The notes: generated from the letters alone by a model not told the origin. A DNA stretch of 64,000 bases from Novosphingobium cyanobacteriorum (GCF_029436685.1 NZ_JAROCY010000014.1:1-64000); one strand, 5' to 3'. Shown: positions 8,836 through 25,607, counted from the stretch's first letter. Numbers and translations are program-made.

Positions 8836-9605
8836 ACCAGCGGCTCCAACCGGTCGGCGTTGGCATAGAGATAGCCGGTGCCGAAATAGGCGACGATGCG
8901 CTCTTCCTCGTACCGGGTGATCTCGCCCGGGTTGGCGGGGAAAGGCGCGTTGAGGAAGTCGGCGGCGTTGATCGCGCTGATGATCACGCCGTCGCGCCGC
9001 ACCACCGCCATCGGCATGGGGGCGAGCACGGTGCGCTCGCCAGTGTCCACGGCCAGGTAACGCACCATGTGCTCGGCGCGGTCGACCCACAGGTCCACCA
9101 CCTTGCCCGCGCGCGCGCCGTCCGCACCATAGACAGGCAGGCCGCGCGGATCGGTGCTGCCGCCCGCAACGCTGATCTCGGGCACCAGTCCCATCGGCAC
9201 GATGCGCGGGTTTCCGTGGGCATCAAGGTCGGCAAACTTGGCGCGGTTGGCATAGGAGCCCGGCCCGACGCCTGCGGCAAAGACATCGCCGACCGGGGAA
9301 TAGGGGGCCCCGCCAAAGTTCTCGCGGCGTTCTGCCATGATGTCCACCGCCTCGCGGTTGTCGGTGCCTGCCATCGGAACGCTGACCGTGCCCTTGCCGA
9401 ACGGCAGGATGAAGGTCTTGGGGCTGGCGGCGGACAGCGGCCCACCTTCGCTCAGCAGGCGGCCGGTCAGCGCGTCTTCCAGCGGATAGCCCTCGCGCCG
9501 GTCCTCGCGTCGCAACCAGAAGACCAGGCAGACGAAGAACAGGATGAACGATATCATCGCCAGTTGCGCGGCATCCACGGTGCCGACGATATTGCCGTGG
9601 TTCAT
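8832..9605 (-). CDS. puhA: Photosynthetic reaction centre H subunit
   Basis: H caps the cytoplasmic side of the L/M core with one membrane helix and a PRC-barrel domain, and helps proton delivery to QB. The 257-residue protein has the helix at about residues 14-31 (LAMISFILFFVCLVFWL), followed by REDRREGYPLE and a beta-rich cytoplasmic domain containing GLPVYGADGARAGKVVDLWV. It lies 22 bp after lhaA and overlaps puhB by 4 nt, in the conserved lhaA-puhABC order. Confidence 0.96.
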   Translation of the reverse strand: MNHGNIVGTVDAAQLAMISFILFFVCLVFWLRREDRREGYPLEDALTGRLLSEGGPLSAASPKTFILPFGKGTVSVPMAGTDNREAVDIMAERRENFGGAPYSPVGDVFAAGVGPGSYANRAKFADLDAHGNPRIVPMGLVPEISVAGGSTDPRGLPVYGADGARAGKVVDLWVDRAEHMVRYLAVDTGERTVLAPMPMAVVRRDGVIISAINAADFLNAPFPANPGEITRYEEERIVAYFGTGYLYANADRLEPLV

Positions 9606-9627
9606 GGCAGTTTTCCTTCCCGTCTGT

Positions 9628-11019
9628 TCATGTCGGAAACTCGGTCAGGCCGAAGCGATGCGCCCCGGCAGCAGCAAGCGTGGGTGTCGATCCCGAAAGG
9701 CGGCCCACCAGCGGGCCGATCAGCACCAGCGTGGCCAGAAGCAGGCAGATCTCGATGGTGTAGATTGCGCCATACCCGGTCGACCGGTGCGCCAGCGTCA
9801 GGCCCAGCCCGTCGGAAACGGCAAAGCCCGAAACCACATCGCGCAGTACGCCGCCGAAACCGATTGCCAGGCCTGCCGCGGTGGTCTGGATCGCGCCCCA
9901 TGCGCCCAGCGCCAGCCCGGCGGTGTCGCTGTCAGCCAAGTTCATCGATGCGGTCAGCGTGCCCACGGAAAACAGCCCAGCGCCGGCGCCGATGGCCAAG
10001 GCGCCCAGCGCCAACGCTACCGGGCTCTGCAGTGGCGCGGCAAAGATCACCAGCAGGAATGCCGCGATCCCCACCACCACGCCATATCCGGCAATGCGCA
10101 GGCTGTCCGTGCCGCGGCCCAGCCACCGGCCTGAAAGCGCAAAGCCGCCCAGCGCGCCCAGCGCCCATGCACCGGAAAGGCCGGTCGTCGCCCCCACGGA
10201 CAGGCGCAGAATCTCCCCGCCATAGGGTTCCAGCAATGCATCCTGCATGGCAAAGGCCGCAGCGCCCAGGCCTACCGTCGCCAGCAGCCGCATCGTCAGC
10301 GGCTGGTCCGCAAACTGTCGCCATACCACCGCAAACGCCGGGCGCGGCGTCTCGGCGGAGGCAATGGCCGCGCTGCGCGCTTCCTGCTTCCACAGCGCCA
10401 CGATGTTAAGCAAGAAAGTCAGCACCGCACAGGCCTGGACCACCTGCACCAGCCGTGTCGGGGTAAAGTTGGCCAGCAGCCCGCCGATGATCGTGGAGCA
10501 GGCCATCATTCCGGCCAGTAGCGACAGATAGAGCAGCGCCACTGCGCGCGGGCGGCGATCTTCAGGCACCAGGTCTCCGGCCAGCGCCAGCCCCGCCGTC
10601 TGCGTCGTGTGCATGCCCGTGCCGGCCAGCAGAAAAGCCAGCGCGCTCGCGCCCATGCCCACCGCGAACAGGTGCGGATCGCGCATTAGTAGCAGCGCGA
10701 ATGGCATGATCGCCAGCCCGCCGAACTGCATCAGTGTACCGAACCAGATGAACGGCACCCGCCGCCAGCCCAGCACCGAACGGTGCACGTCGGACCGGTG
10801 GCCGATCACCGCCCGGAACGGCGCTACCAGCAGCGGGATCGCAATCATCAGCGACACCAGCCATGCTGGAATAGCCAGTTCCACGATCATCACGCGGTTC
10901 AACGTGCCGTTCAGCAGCACCGTCACCATGCCCACGCTCACCTGGAACAGCGACAGGCGTAGCAGACGCGACAGCGGAATCTCGGCGCTCGCGGCATCGG
11001 CAAAGGGCAGCCAGGTCAT
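9628..11019 (-). CDS. lhaA: LhaA, light-harvesting 1 assembly factor (BCD-family MFS protein)
   Basis: This 12-helix protein of the bacteriochlorophyll-delivery (PucC/LhaA) branch of the major facilitator superfamily is needed for LH1 assembly. RLLRLSLFQVSVGMVTVLLNGTLNRVM near the N-terminus and the GHRSDVHRSVLGWRR loop are signature regions. The frame is open to 11139, but that start would run into bchM; MTWLPFADA at 11019 is the family start. A related MFS gene lies at 23083-24396. It stands between bchM and puhA as in other purple bacteria. Confidence 0.93.
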   Translation of the reverse strand: MTWLPFADAASAEIPLSRLLRLSLFQVSVGMVTVLLNGTLNRVMIVELAIPAWLVSLMIAIPLLVAPFRAVIGHRSDVHRSVLGWRRVPFIWFGTLMQFGGLAIMPFALLLMRDPHLFAVGMGASALAFLLAGTGMHTTQTAGLALAGDLVPEDRRPRAVALLYLSLLAGMMACSTIIGGLLANFTPTRLVQVVQACAVLTFLLNIVALWKQEARSAAIASAETPRPAFAVVWRQFADQPLTMRLLATVGLGAAAFAMQDALLEPYGGEILRLSVGATTGLSGAWALGALGGFALSGRWLGRGTDSLRIAGYGVVVGIAAFLLVIFAAPLQSPVALALGALAIGAGAGLFSVGTLTASMNLADSDTAGLALGAWGAIQTTAAGLAIGFGGVLRDVVSGFAVSDGLGLTLAHRSTGYGAIYTIEICLLLATLVLIGPLVGRLSGSTPTLAAAGAHRFGLTEFPT

Positions 11020-11063
11020 GGCGACCCGGCTCCATTTGCTGGACAAAGGCGCGCGCGCGGCCT

Positions 11064-16200
<5,137 letters not shown>

Positions 16201-16211
<11 letters not shown>

Positions 16212-17733
16212 AGTGAGCCTTCGCGTCATAAAGCGTCGTGATGTCGATCTGCGTGCGACCCTGCATCGCAGCAAAGCCCTCGGTGTTGCGCCGGGCCTTG
16301 CCGCGCACGAAGAACGGCACCTTGCGCAGCTCGCGCTCGGCTTCCTCGGTCCACGGCACGGCGCCTTCGGGCGTCGACGCCTCGGCCACGGGTTCGGCCA
16401 CCGCTTGGGCATGAAGGTGCGATGCGCCCGCTGAATCGGAAAACTCGAAGTCGTCGCGGAACATCGTCAACAGGTGTTCTTCCAGACCCATCACCAGCGG
16501 ATGGACCCAGGTGTCGAAGATCACGTTGGCACCTTCGAAGCCCATCTGCGGGCTGTGTCGGGCGGGGAAGTCCTGCACATGCACCGGCGAGGAGATCACA
16601 GCGCAGGGAATGCCAAACCGCTTGGCGATGTGGCGCTCCATCTGCGTGCCCAGCACCAGCTCGGGTGATGCCGCACGGATCGCATCCTCGACCGCAAGGT
16701 GATCGTCGGTGATTAGCGGCTCCACGCCATACTGCGCCGCCGCGGCGCGCATCTCGCGCGCGAACTCACGATTGTAGCAACCCAGGCCGCAGATCGCGAA
16801 GCCGAGCTCTTCGGCCGCGATCCGGGCTGCGGCGATCGCATGCGTGGCATCGCCGAAGATGAACACGCGCTTGCCCGTCAGATATGTCGAATCGACCGAC
16901 CGGCTCCACCAAGGCATGCGCGATTCCAGCGCATCCAGAGCGCTCCATGGGTCCACCGCGGCCAGTCCCGCAACTTCCTCGATGAACGCGCGTGTGGCGC
17001 CTACACCGATCGGCACGGTGCGAATTGCCGGCTGGCCCAGCGCTTGCTCAAGCCAGCGCGCCGCCTCGCCGCCGATCTCGGGATAGAGCACCACGTTGAT
17101 GTCCGCCCGGCCCAGCGTGCGCAGGTCCGCAGGGCTCGCCTGCAGCGGGGCCACGCAGTTCACGTCGATGCCCATGGTCGCCAGCAATCTGGTCACTTCC
17201 ACCACGTCGTCGCGGTGGCGGAAGCCCAGCGCGCAGGGTCCCAGCAGGTTCACCAGCGGCCGCCGCCCCTCGCGCGGGGCGGGCTTCAGGCTCTTGTCCG
17301 CCAGCTGGCGCACCATGCGATAGAACGTCTCCGCCGCGCCCCAGTTCTCCTTGCGCTGATAGCTCGGCAGCTCCAGCGCGATGACGGGGCAGGGCAGGTC
17401 CAGCGCCTCGGCCAGGCCCGCCGGATCGTCCTGGATCAGCTCGGCGGTGCACGATGCGCCCACCAGCAGCGCCTGCGGCTCGAACCGCACTGCCGCCTCG
17501 CGGATCGCGTCCTGCAGCAGCTCAGCAGTGTCCTTGCCCAGATCGCGCGCCTGGAACGTGGTGTATGTCACGGGCGGGCGGCGGTCGCGCCGCTCGATCA
17601 TCGTGAACAGCAGGTCGGCATAGGTGTCACCCTGCGGCGCGTGCAGCACATAGTGCACGCCCTTCATCGCCGTCGCCACCCGCATGGCCCCCACGTGGGG
17701 CGGGCCTTCGTATGTCCAGACGGCAAGCTGCAT
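16201..17733 (-). CDS. bchB: Light-independent protochlorophyllide reductase, B subunit
   Basis: BchB forms the NifDK-like catalytic component with BchN, holding the 4Fe-4S cluster and substrate. The 510-residue protein starts [20 protein letters not shown] and has the [19 protein letters not shown] region, which contains the conserved Asp cluster ligand. [17 protein letters not shown] and a C-terminal segment resembling a protochlorophyllide-reductase cap ([19 protein letters not shown]) are visible. It lies 4 bp after bchN. Confidence 0.97.
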
Positions 17734-17737
17734 GGCC

Positions 17738-19569
<1,832 letters not shown>

Positions 19570-19621
19570 AGCCAGAAGCCCACTCCGTTTATCTTGGTGA
19601 GACTACGCCTCGGCACGAAAG

Positions 19622-19639
19622 TGTCAATCTGTCTGGACG
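19622..19639. promoter_or_regulatory. PpsR/CrtJ-like operator between bchF and ppaA
   Basis: TGT at 19622-19624 and ACG at 19637-19639 are separated by exactly 12 bases, and the left half reads TGTCAATC. PpsR/CrtJ sites follow TGT-N12-ACA; the last base differs here. It lies 53 bp upstream of the bchF start and in the shared region with ppaA. With ppsR nearby, repression of the bchF operon by PpsR is plausible. Moderate confidence, because the match is one base short. Confidence 0.5.
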
Positions 19640-19777
19640 ACAAATAAAGATTACACTTCTGGGTTTGTCAGTTAGCCAAAAAGAGCGTACGCTGCCCTTC
19701 CCGAACAGAGTCGAAAGATCGATGCGGCGGTCCGGGCAAGGCGCGACCTGCGCCGAACCAGACCGGAGGGGTCTGCC

Positions 19778-20692
19778 ATGGCTACTGTATTTGGTGCGGG
19801 CACGGCAAAGCGTACCGGTCGGGGAGGGGGAACTCCACGATCGAAAGGCGGGCGGGGTACTGCGCCGCCCCGGACAGGGACTGCGGCTTGGGATCCTGCC
19901 AGGGCGGGTTCGCCCGGTTCCCTCAATTCCCTAATCAACGAACAGATCATTCCCCGGCTGCTCATGGCGCACACCCACGGCGTCGCACGCGTCCCACTTG
20001 AAGGTTCTCTGCCGGTCGATCCAGCCGAAGCGGCGCAGTTCGCCTCGCTGCCCTTGCAGCTTGAGGCGGACGAGTTGTTGATCGTGGTCGAAGGCATCCT
20101 TTCCCGTGGCGTTTCGGTAGATTCCGTGTTTGTCGATCTGCTCGCGCCCGCTGCCCGCCGTCTGGGCCAGCATTGGGAAGATGACGACTGCGATTTCCTC
20201 GATGTCACCATGGGCCTTTGGCGCCTGCAGGAGGTCATGCGCGAGATCACCTTGCGCTTCCCGCCGCCGCGCAATGGGCCTGTTCTTTCCCGTTCGGCGC
20301 TGTTCGCACCGGCTCCGGGTGACAGCCACAGCCTCGGCGCGCTTATGGTGGAAGAGGTTTTCGCCCGGGCAGGCTGGCAAACGGAAGTCCTGCCAGAATG
20401 TAAGCGTAAGGAATTATTGCAAACTTTGGCTGATCGAACCTTTGATGTGGTCGGCTTGACCCTTAGTTGCGATTGTCCTAACGCAAGCCTCGCGGACCTG
20501 ATTGCTGCCATGCGCAGCGTGTCGAAATCACCGGATCTCAAGATCCTCATTGGTGGAAGAATGGTGAACGCCAGACCCGAAGTCGTTGACGAAGTCGGTG
20601 CCGATGGCAGCGCCACCGATGCATGCGGCGCGCTGGTTCTGGCGGAACGTCTGGTGGCTGCGCCACTGCTGTCCAACAGGCCTGGCGCGTAG
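19778..20692 (+). CDS. ppaA: PpaA/AerR-type cobalamin-binding photosynthesis regulator
   Basis: PpaA/AerR proteins bind cobalamin in a light-dependent way and counteract PpsR/CrtJ repression. The 304-residue protein has a low-complexity basic/Gly/Pro N-terminus (about residues 1-48), a helical segment (SLINEQIIPRLLMAH to FLDVTMGLWRLQEVM), and a Rossmann-like B12-binding domain with APGDSHSLGALMVEEVF, which contains the conserved His. The start follows GGAGGGG. It lies 12 bp before ppsR, so the antirepressor and repressor are probably made together. The long N-terminal extension is unusual; a later start is possible but has no better ribosome site. Confidence 0.9.
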   Translation: MATVFGAGTAKRTGRGGGTPRSKGGRGTAPPRTGTAAWDPARAGSPGSLNSLINEQIIPRLLMAHTHGVARVPLEGSLPVDPAEAAQFASLPLQLEADELLIVVEGILSRGVSVDSVFVDLLAPAARRLGQHWEDDDCDFLDVTMGLWRLQEVMREITLRFPPPRNGPVLSRSALFAPAPGDSHSLGALMVEEVFARAGWQTEVLPECKRKELLQTLADRTFDVVGLTLSCDCPNASLADLIAAMRSVSKSPDLKILIGGRMVNARPEVVDEVGADGSATDACGALVLAERLVAAPLLSNRPGA

Positions 20693-20704
20693 TCAGGCCA
20701 AACG

Positions 20705-22123
20705 ATGTCCAACCGCCGGACCAGCATCGAAGGCAAATTGCCTTTCACCACGGCCACCCAGCATCTGGAAGGGCTGGGGGTGGACGTAGCGGCAAAGCTG
20801 GCCATGGTTGCGGGCGACATCGCCTTCGTGCTCAACGATACCGGCCGGATCGTCGATGTGGCGGCAGACCCGCGGGAATTTCCCGAAGTGTCCGGCTGGA
20901 TCGGTCGCGAATGGCTTGATACCGTCTCGGTCGAAAGCAAGCCCAAGGTCATGGAAATGCTGGCCAGCGTCCGCAAGGGCGTGACCCAACATTGGCGGCA
21001 GGTCAATCTCGTCACCCTTGAAGGCGATGTGCCAGTTCGCTTCGTCGCCGTCAGCCTCGGCGCCGGTGGAGGTAGCATCGCTTTCGGACGCGACATGCGC
21101 GATGATGCCGCCCTTCAGCAGCGCCTGCTCCAGGCGCAGCAGTCGCTGGAACGCGATTACCTCCGCCTGCGCCAGCTTGAGGCGCGCTATCGCCTGCTGT
21201 TCGAGCAGTCGATCGAACCTGTGCTGATCATCGATGCCGATACCTACCGTATCCGTGAAGCGAATCAGGCTGCGCACCAGATTTTCCGCAGCCGCCCCGG
21301 CACGTTGCAGGGAGGCAAGTTCACTGCACTCTTCGCCAAGCCGGCGCGTGAGCAGGTGATCGCTTTCCTGGGCTCGGCCATGGTTTCGAACGGGCTCCAG
21401 CCGATGGAGGCCGAACCCGTTGACGGGGGTGACAAGATTCATCTTGCCGCCAGCGGTTTTCGCGAACGCGGGGGGCAGTTCCTGCTCGTGCGGCTGTCCA
21501 GCGCGCAGCGCGTTGCGCAGCAGAGCGCCAGCGTCACGGCGCGTGTGATCGAATCGATGCCTGACGCCTTCGTGTTGACCGACGCGCGCATGATCATCCG
21601 CGAAGCCAACGCTGCTTTCGTGGAACTGGTCGCCGCCGCCAGTGCCGACCAGCTGCGCGGGCAGCCACTGGGTGATTTTATCGGCCGCCCCGGCATCGAT
21701 CTTGATCTTATTGACAGTCAGTTGGCCAAGCACGACAGCGCCCGCAACGTCACCACCGTTGTCGGCGCGCGCGATGGCTTCGAAGGCGAACCGGTGGAAC
21801 TTTCCGCCGTCCGCACGGGCGACGAACAGGTCTGCTACGGTTTCGTCATCCGCCCGATCGGCCGCCGCCTGCGCGATCTGCCGCCCACCAGCGATTCGCC
21901 GCGCTCGGTCGAACAGCTGACCGAGCTTGTCGGGCGCATGTCGCTGCGCGATATCGTGCGCGAAAGCACCGACCTGATCGAGCGCCTGTGCATCGAAGCG
22001 GCGCTGGAATACACCTCCAACAATCGCGCCTCGGCCGCCGAAATCCTTGGGCTGAGCCGCCAGAGCCTCTATTCGAAGCTCCATCGCTATGGCTTGGGCA
22101 ACATGGCTGACGCAGAAGATTGA
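20705..22123 (+). CDS. ppsR: Transcriptional repressor PpsR/CrtJ
   Basis: PpsR represses bch, crt and puc genes under oxygen and light. The 472-residue protein has N-terminal PAS-type regions, a helical linker (LQQRLLQAQQSLERDYLRLRQLEARY), further PAS domains, and a C-terminal Fis-type helix-turn-helix (NRASAAEILGLSRQSLYSKL). A cysteine at residue 429 (IERLCIEAALEY) sits just before the HTH, where CrtJ/PpsR have their redox-active cysteine. An operator-like palindrome lies immediately after the gene, upstream of bchG. Confidence 0.95.
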   Translation: MSNRRTSIEGKLPFTTATQHLEGLGVDVAAKLAMVAGDIAFVLNDTGRIVDVAADPREFPEVSGWIGREWLDTVSVESKPKVMEMLASVRKGVTQHWRQVNLVTLEGDVPVRFVAVSLGAGGGSIAFGRDMRDDAALQQRLLQAQQSLERDYLRLRQLEARYRLLFEQSIEPVLIIDADTYRIREANQAAHQIFRSRPGTLQGGKFTALFAKPAREQVIAFLGSAMVSNGLQPMEAEPVDGGDKIHLAASGFRERGGQFLLVRLSSAQRVAQQSASVTARVIESMPDAFVLTDARMIIREANAAFVELVAAASADQLRGQPLGDFIGRPGIDLDLIDSQLAKHDSARNVTTVVGARDGFEGEPVELSAVRTGDEQVCYGFVIRPIGRRLRDLPPTSDSPRSVEQLTELVGRMSLRDIVRESTDLIERLCIEAALEYTSNNRASAAEILGLSRQSLYSKLHRYGLGNMADAED

Positions 22124-22132
22124 CACTTTATC

Positions 22133-22150
22133 TGTCAATTTGAATTGACG
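22133..22150. promoter_or_regulatory. PpsR-like operator upstream of bchG
   Basis: TGTCAATTTGAATTGACG is a near-perfect palindrome of the TGT-N12-ACA class with the last base changed. It lies 10 bp after the ppsR stop and 30 bp before the bchG start. An overlapping TTGACA (22120-22125) could be a -35 element. This suggests PpsR control of bchG and the genes behind it. Confidence 0.65.
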
Positions 22151-22180
22151 CGTTGCCCGGCTTGGACTTAGTCTCCGGCC

Positions 22181-23083
22181 ATGGCGCGCTCGGCAGCCTT
22201 TCCTGCGATTTCGCCGCTTCCGGCGATCCGCGATGTCGTCACCCTGCTCAAGCCGATCACGTGGTTTCCCCCGATGTGGGCGCTGCTCTGCGGCGTCGTG
22301 TCCTCGGACGTCTCGCCGCTCTCGCGCTGGTCGTTTCTTATCGCGGGGGTTGCTCTCACTGGGCCGTTGGTCTGCGGCACCAGCCAGGCGGTGAACGACT
22401 GGTTTGATCGCCACGTCGATGCGATCAACGAACCGCACCGGCCGATCCCCTCGGGCCGCATCGCCGGCCGCTGGGGCCTTGCCATTGCCATCGGCTGGAC
22501 CGCGCTGTCCCTGCTTGTCGCGACACTCACCGGACCGTGGGTGCTCGCCGCCACCGTGCTCGGCCTTGCCTGCGCCTGGGCCTACAGCGCGCCGCCCTTC
22601 CGCTTCAAGACCAGCGGCTGGATCGGCCCGGCCGTCGTCGCCTTCACCTATGAAGGGCTCAGCTGGTTCACCGGCGCCGCGGTCATGGCCGGCGCGCTCC
22701 CCGCGCTGTCCGTCATCGCAATCCTGTGCCTCTACAGCATCGGCGCGCATGGCATCATGACGCTCAACGATTTCAAGGCGGTAACGGGCGATCGCCTCAC
22801 CGGCCTGCGCTCGCTGCCGGTGGTGCTGGGCGAACGCCGCGCCGCCCTGCTCGCCAGCGCGATCATGGCCACGCCGCAAGCCGTGGTGATCATGCTGATG
22901 GTCCATTGGGGCCACCTCATTTCCGCCGTCGCGGTCGCGGTGCTGCTCGCCGCGCAGCTCGCGCTGATGCCCCGGCTGGTGTCCGATCCGGCGCGCCATG
23001 CGCCTTGGTACAACGCTACCGGCGTCTCGCTCTATGTCCTTGGCATGATGGCCGCCTCGCTCGGTCTTGGAGGATACCTGTGA
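22181..23083 (+). CDS. bchG: Bacteriochlorophyll a synthase (geranylgeranyl/phytyl transferase)
   Basis: BchG esterifies bacteriochlorophyllide a with geranylgeranyl diphosphate in the membrane. The 300-residue protein has about eight helices and the UbiA prenyltransferase motif NDWFDRHVDAINEPHRPIPSG, with Asp residues that bind Mg-diphosphate. A second motif is HGIMTLNDFKAVTGDR. It overlaps the next gene by one base (23083), so bchG, the transporter and bchP look like one coupled unit. Confidence 0.96.
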   Translation: MARSAAFPAISPLPAIRDVVTLLKPITWFPPMWALLCGVVSSDVSPLSRWSFLIAGVALTGPLVCGTSQAVNDWFDRHVDAINEPHRPIPSGRIAGRWGLAIAIGWTALSLLVATLTGPWVLAATVLGLACAWAYSAPPFRFKTSGWIGPAVVAFTYEGLSWFTGAAVMAGALPALSVIAILCLYSIGAHGIMTLNDFKAVTGDRLTGLRSLPVVLGERRAALLASAIMATPQAVVIMLMVHWGHLISAVAVAVLLAAQLALMPRLVSDPARHAPWYNATGVSLYVLGMMAASLGLGGYL

Positions 23084-24396
23084 TGCAGCGCGGTTTCGGC
23101 TGGTGGTCCATCCTTCGGCTCGGCGCGGTTCAGGCCGCCATTGGCGCGATCACCATGCTCGCCACTTCACTGCTCAACCGGCTGATGGTGCTGGAATATG
23201 GCCTTGCTGCGGGCATTCCCGCCGGTCTCGTCGCCTGGCACTATGGCGTGCAGCTTTCGCGTCCGCTGTGGGGCCATGGGTCCGACATCGGCCGCCGCCG
23301 CACCCCATGGATACTGGCCGGCATGGTCACGCTGGGGCTGGGGGCATTACTGGCCGTGCGCGGTGTCACCCTGCTTGACGAAATGCATGTGCAGGGCATC
23401 GCGCTCTCCGTGCTCGCCTTCACCCTTATCGGCGCAGGCGTCGGAGCGGCGGGAACCTCTGTGCTGGCCCTGCTCGCCACTGGCGTCGCACCTGAACGGC
23501 GTGCGGCGGCGGCTGCAGTCACCTGGATCATGATGGTTTTCGGCATCGTCGTGGCAGCCGGAACCGCCGGTGCCTTGCTCGATCCCTATTCGGAACAGCG
23601 CCTTGCCGCCGTCGCCTCGGGCGTGGTGGGCGTGGCGGTGCTCGTCACGCTGCTTGCCACCTTCCGTCTGGAAGGCAGGGCCGCGCCCGGCCGGTTCAGA
23701 GCCGGCTCCTCCCCTCCACCCTCGCTGCGTGAGGCGCTGACCGAAATCTTCGCCGACGACGAGGCGCGCCGCTTCACCCTATTCATCTTCGTCTCGATGC
23801 TGGCCTACAGCATGCAGGACCTGATCCTCGAACCCTTTACGGGCCTCGTTTTCGCGATGACGCCGGGCCAGTCGACCAGCCTTTCCAGCCTGCAGAACAG
23901 CGGCGTCCTGATCGGCATGATCGTCACCGGCATCGGGGGCAGCGCCTTTCGAGGCCGCCTGCCCATCGAACTTCGCACCTGGACCATGCTCGGTTGCCTC
24001 GGCTCTGCCGCCGCGCTGGCCGGTCTCGTGCTGGCGGCGCGGGTCGGCCCCGGCTGGCCGCTCGCCGCGAACATCGCGCTGCTCGGCCTGTTCAACGGTG
24101 CCTTTGCCGTTTCCGCCATTGGTTCGATGATGGGGCTCGCTGGCGTGGGCCGCCGCAATGGGGAAGGGGTGCGCATGGGCGTCTGGGGCACGGCACAGGC
24201 CATCGCCTTCGGCCTCGGCGGCCTGCTCGGCGCGCTCGGCGTCGATTTCACCCGCGCTGCCTTGGGCCGCCCCGGCACAGCCTTCGCACTGATCTTCGCG
24301 ATCGAGGCCGGCCTGTTCCTGTTTTCCGCCATGCTGGCCATGCGTACCCGCGCCACGCCCACACCTTCCATCGCCCTGAGGTCTGCCGGCATATGA
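23083..24396 (+). CDS. BCD-family MFS protein between bchG and bchP
   Basis: This 437-residue, 12-helix protein belongs to the PucC/LhaA branch of the major facilitator superfamily. It starts MQRGFGWWSILRLGAVQAAI and has NRLMVLEYGL and the loop GHGSDIGRRRTPWI. In purple bacteria the gene between bchG and bchP (orf428/G115, sometimes bch2) is thought to handle bacteriochlorophyll or to help complex assembly. It is paralogous to lhaA at 9628-11019. Start and stop overlap bchG and bchP. Confidence 0.9.
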   Translation: MQRGFGWWSILRLGAVQAAIGAITMLATSLLNRLMVLEYGLAAGIPAGLVAWHYGVQLSRPLWGHGSDIGRRRTPWILAGMVTLGLGALLAVRGVTLLDEMHVQGIALSVLAFTLIGAGVGAAGTSVLALLATGVAPERRAAAAAVTWIMMVFGIVVAAGTAGALLDPYSEQRLAAVASGVVGVAVLVTLLATFRLEGRAAPGRFRAGSSPPPSLREALTEIFADDEARRFTLFIFVSMLAYSMQDLILEPFTGLVFAMTPGQSTSLSSLQNSGVLIGMIVTGIGGSAFRGRLPIELRTWTMLGCLGSAAALAGLVLAARVGPGWPLAANIALLGLFNGAFAVSAIGSMMGLAGVGRRNGEGVRMGVWGTAQAIAFGLGGLLGALGVDFTRAALGRPGTAFALIFAIEAGLFLFSAMLAMRTRATPTPSIALRSAGI

Positions 24397-25607
24397 CCCA
24401 ACACGCTGAATTCGATGTTGTCGTCATCGGCGGCGGCCCCTCGGGCGCCACTGCCGCGTGGGACCTTGCCCGCGCAGGACGCTCGGTCCTGCTGCTCGAT
24501 CGCGCCGGGCGGATCAAGCCCTGCGGCGGTGCAGTCCCGCCGCGCCTGCTCGAAGAGTTCGAAGTGCCGCAATCGCTGCTCGTCGCCCGCGCCCGCGCCG
24601 CGCGCATGGTCGCACCCTCGAACCGGGCGGTGGACATGCCGGTGGGCGATGTCGGCTACGTCGGCATGGTCGATCGCGACGTGTTCGATGAATGGCTTCG
24701 CGCCCGCGCCGCCGCTGCCGGGGCCGAGCGCCGCACCGGCACCTATGAACGGATCGAACGTGACTCCGCTGCCGGCGCCGTGGTCTGCTACAGCACCGAG
24801 CGCGGCGGCGCGCTGCACCGCGTGCGCGCCCGTCTGGTCATCGGCGCGGATGGCGCCCGCTCCGGCGTCGCGCGTGAAAACGTGCCCGGCGCGGAACGCA
24901 ACCCCTGCGTCTTCGCCTACCACGAAGTTGTCCGCGCCCCCGCCACCACGCCGCAGGGCTTCGATGGCGCGCGCTGCGATGTGCTCTACCAGGGCCGGCT
25001 GTCGCCCGATTTCTACGGCTGGGTCTTCCCCCACGGAGAAACCGCCAGCATCGGCGTCGGCTCCGCGCACAAGGGCTTCTCGCTGCGCGGCGCAGTGCAG
25101 ACGATGCGCCGCGACCTTGGCCTCGGCACCTGCGAAACCATCCGCCGCGAAGGCGCGCCGATCCCGCTCAAGCCCCTGCGCCGCTGGGAAAACGGCCGCG
25201 ACGTGCTCCTGGTCGGAGACGCCGCCGGTGTCGTCGCCCCCGCCTCGGGTGAAGGCATCTACTATGCCATGGCCTGTGGCCGCATCGCCGCGCAAAGCGC
25301 GCAGGCCTTCCTCGCCAGCGGCAATCCCGCCGCCCTACGCCAGGCCCGCCGCGCATTTCTGCGCGCACATGGCCGTGTCTTCTGGATCCTCGGGATCATG
25401 CAGTATTTCTGGTATTCGAGCGACAAGCGTCGTGAACGTTTCGTCGCCATGTGTGCTGATCGTGACGTGCAGCAGCTCACCTGGCAGGCCTACATGAACA
25501 AGCGTCTGGTGCGGAAGCGTCCGATGGCGCACCTGCGCATCTTCCTCAAGGACTGCGCCCACCTTCTCGGCGTGCCCCGCCCCACGGTGGAAGGCCCTGC
25601 GGCATGA
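24393..25607 (+). CDS. bchP: Geranylgeranyl bacteriochlorophyll reductase
   Basis: BchP reduces the geranylgeranyl tail to phytyl, the last step of bacteriochlorophyll a synthesis. The 404-residue flavoprotein has an N-terminal FAD-binding GGGPSGATAAWDLARAG, the family sequence DRAGRIKPCGGAVPPRLLEEF, and a C-terminal GDAAGVVAPASGEGIYYAM. The ATG at 24393 overlaps the preceding stop by 4 nt. Its stop overlaps tspO by 4 nt. Confidence 0.96.
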   Translation: MTQHAEFDVVVIGGGPSGATAAWDLARAGRSVLLLDRAGRIKPCGGAVPPRLLEEFEVPQSLLVARARAARMVAPSNRAVDMPVGDVGYVGMVDRDVFDEWLRARAAAAGAERRTGTYERIERDSAAGAVVCYSTERGGALHRVRARLVIGADGARSGVARENVPGAERNPCVFAYHEVVRAPATTPQGFDGARCDVLYQGRLSPDFYGWVFPHGETASIGVGSAHKGFSLRGAVQTMRRDLGLGTCETIRREGAPIPLKPLRRWENGRDVLLVGDAAGVVAPASGEGIYYAMACGRIAAQSAQAFLASGNPAALRQARRAFLRAHGRVFWILGIMQYFWYSSDKRRERFVAMCADRDVQQLTWQAYMNKRLVRKRPMAHLRIFLKDCAHLLGVPRPTVEGPAA

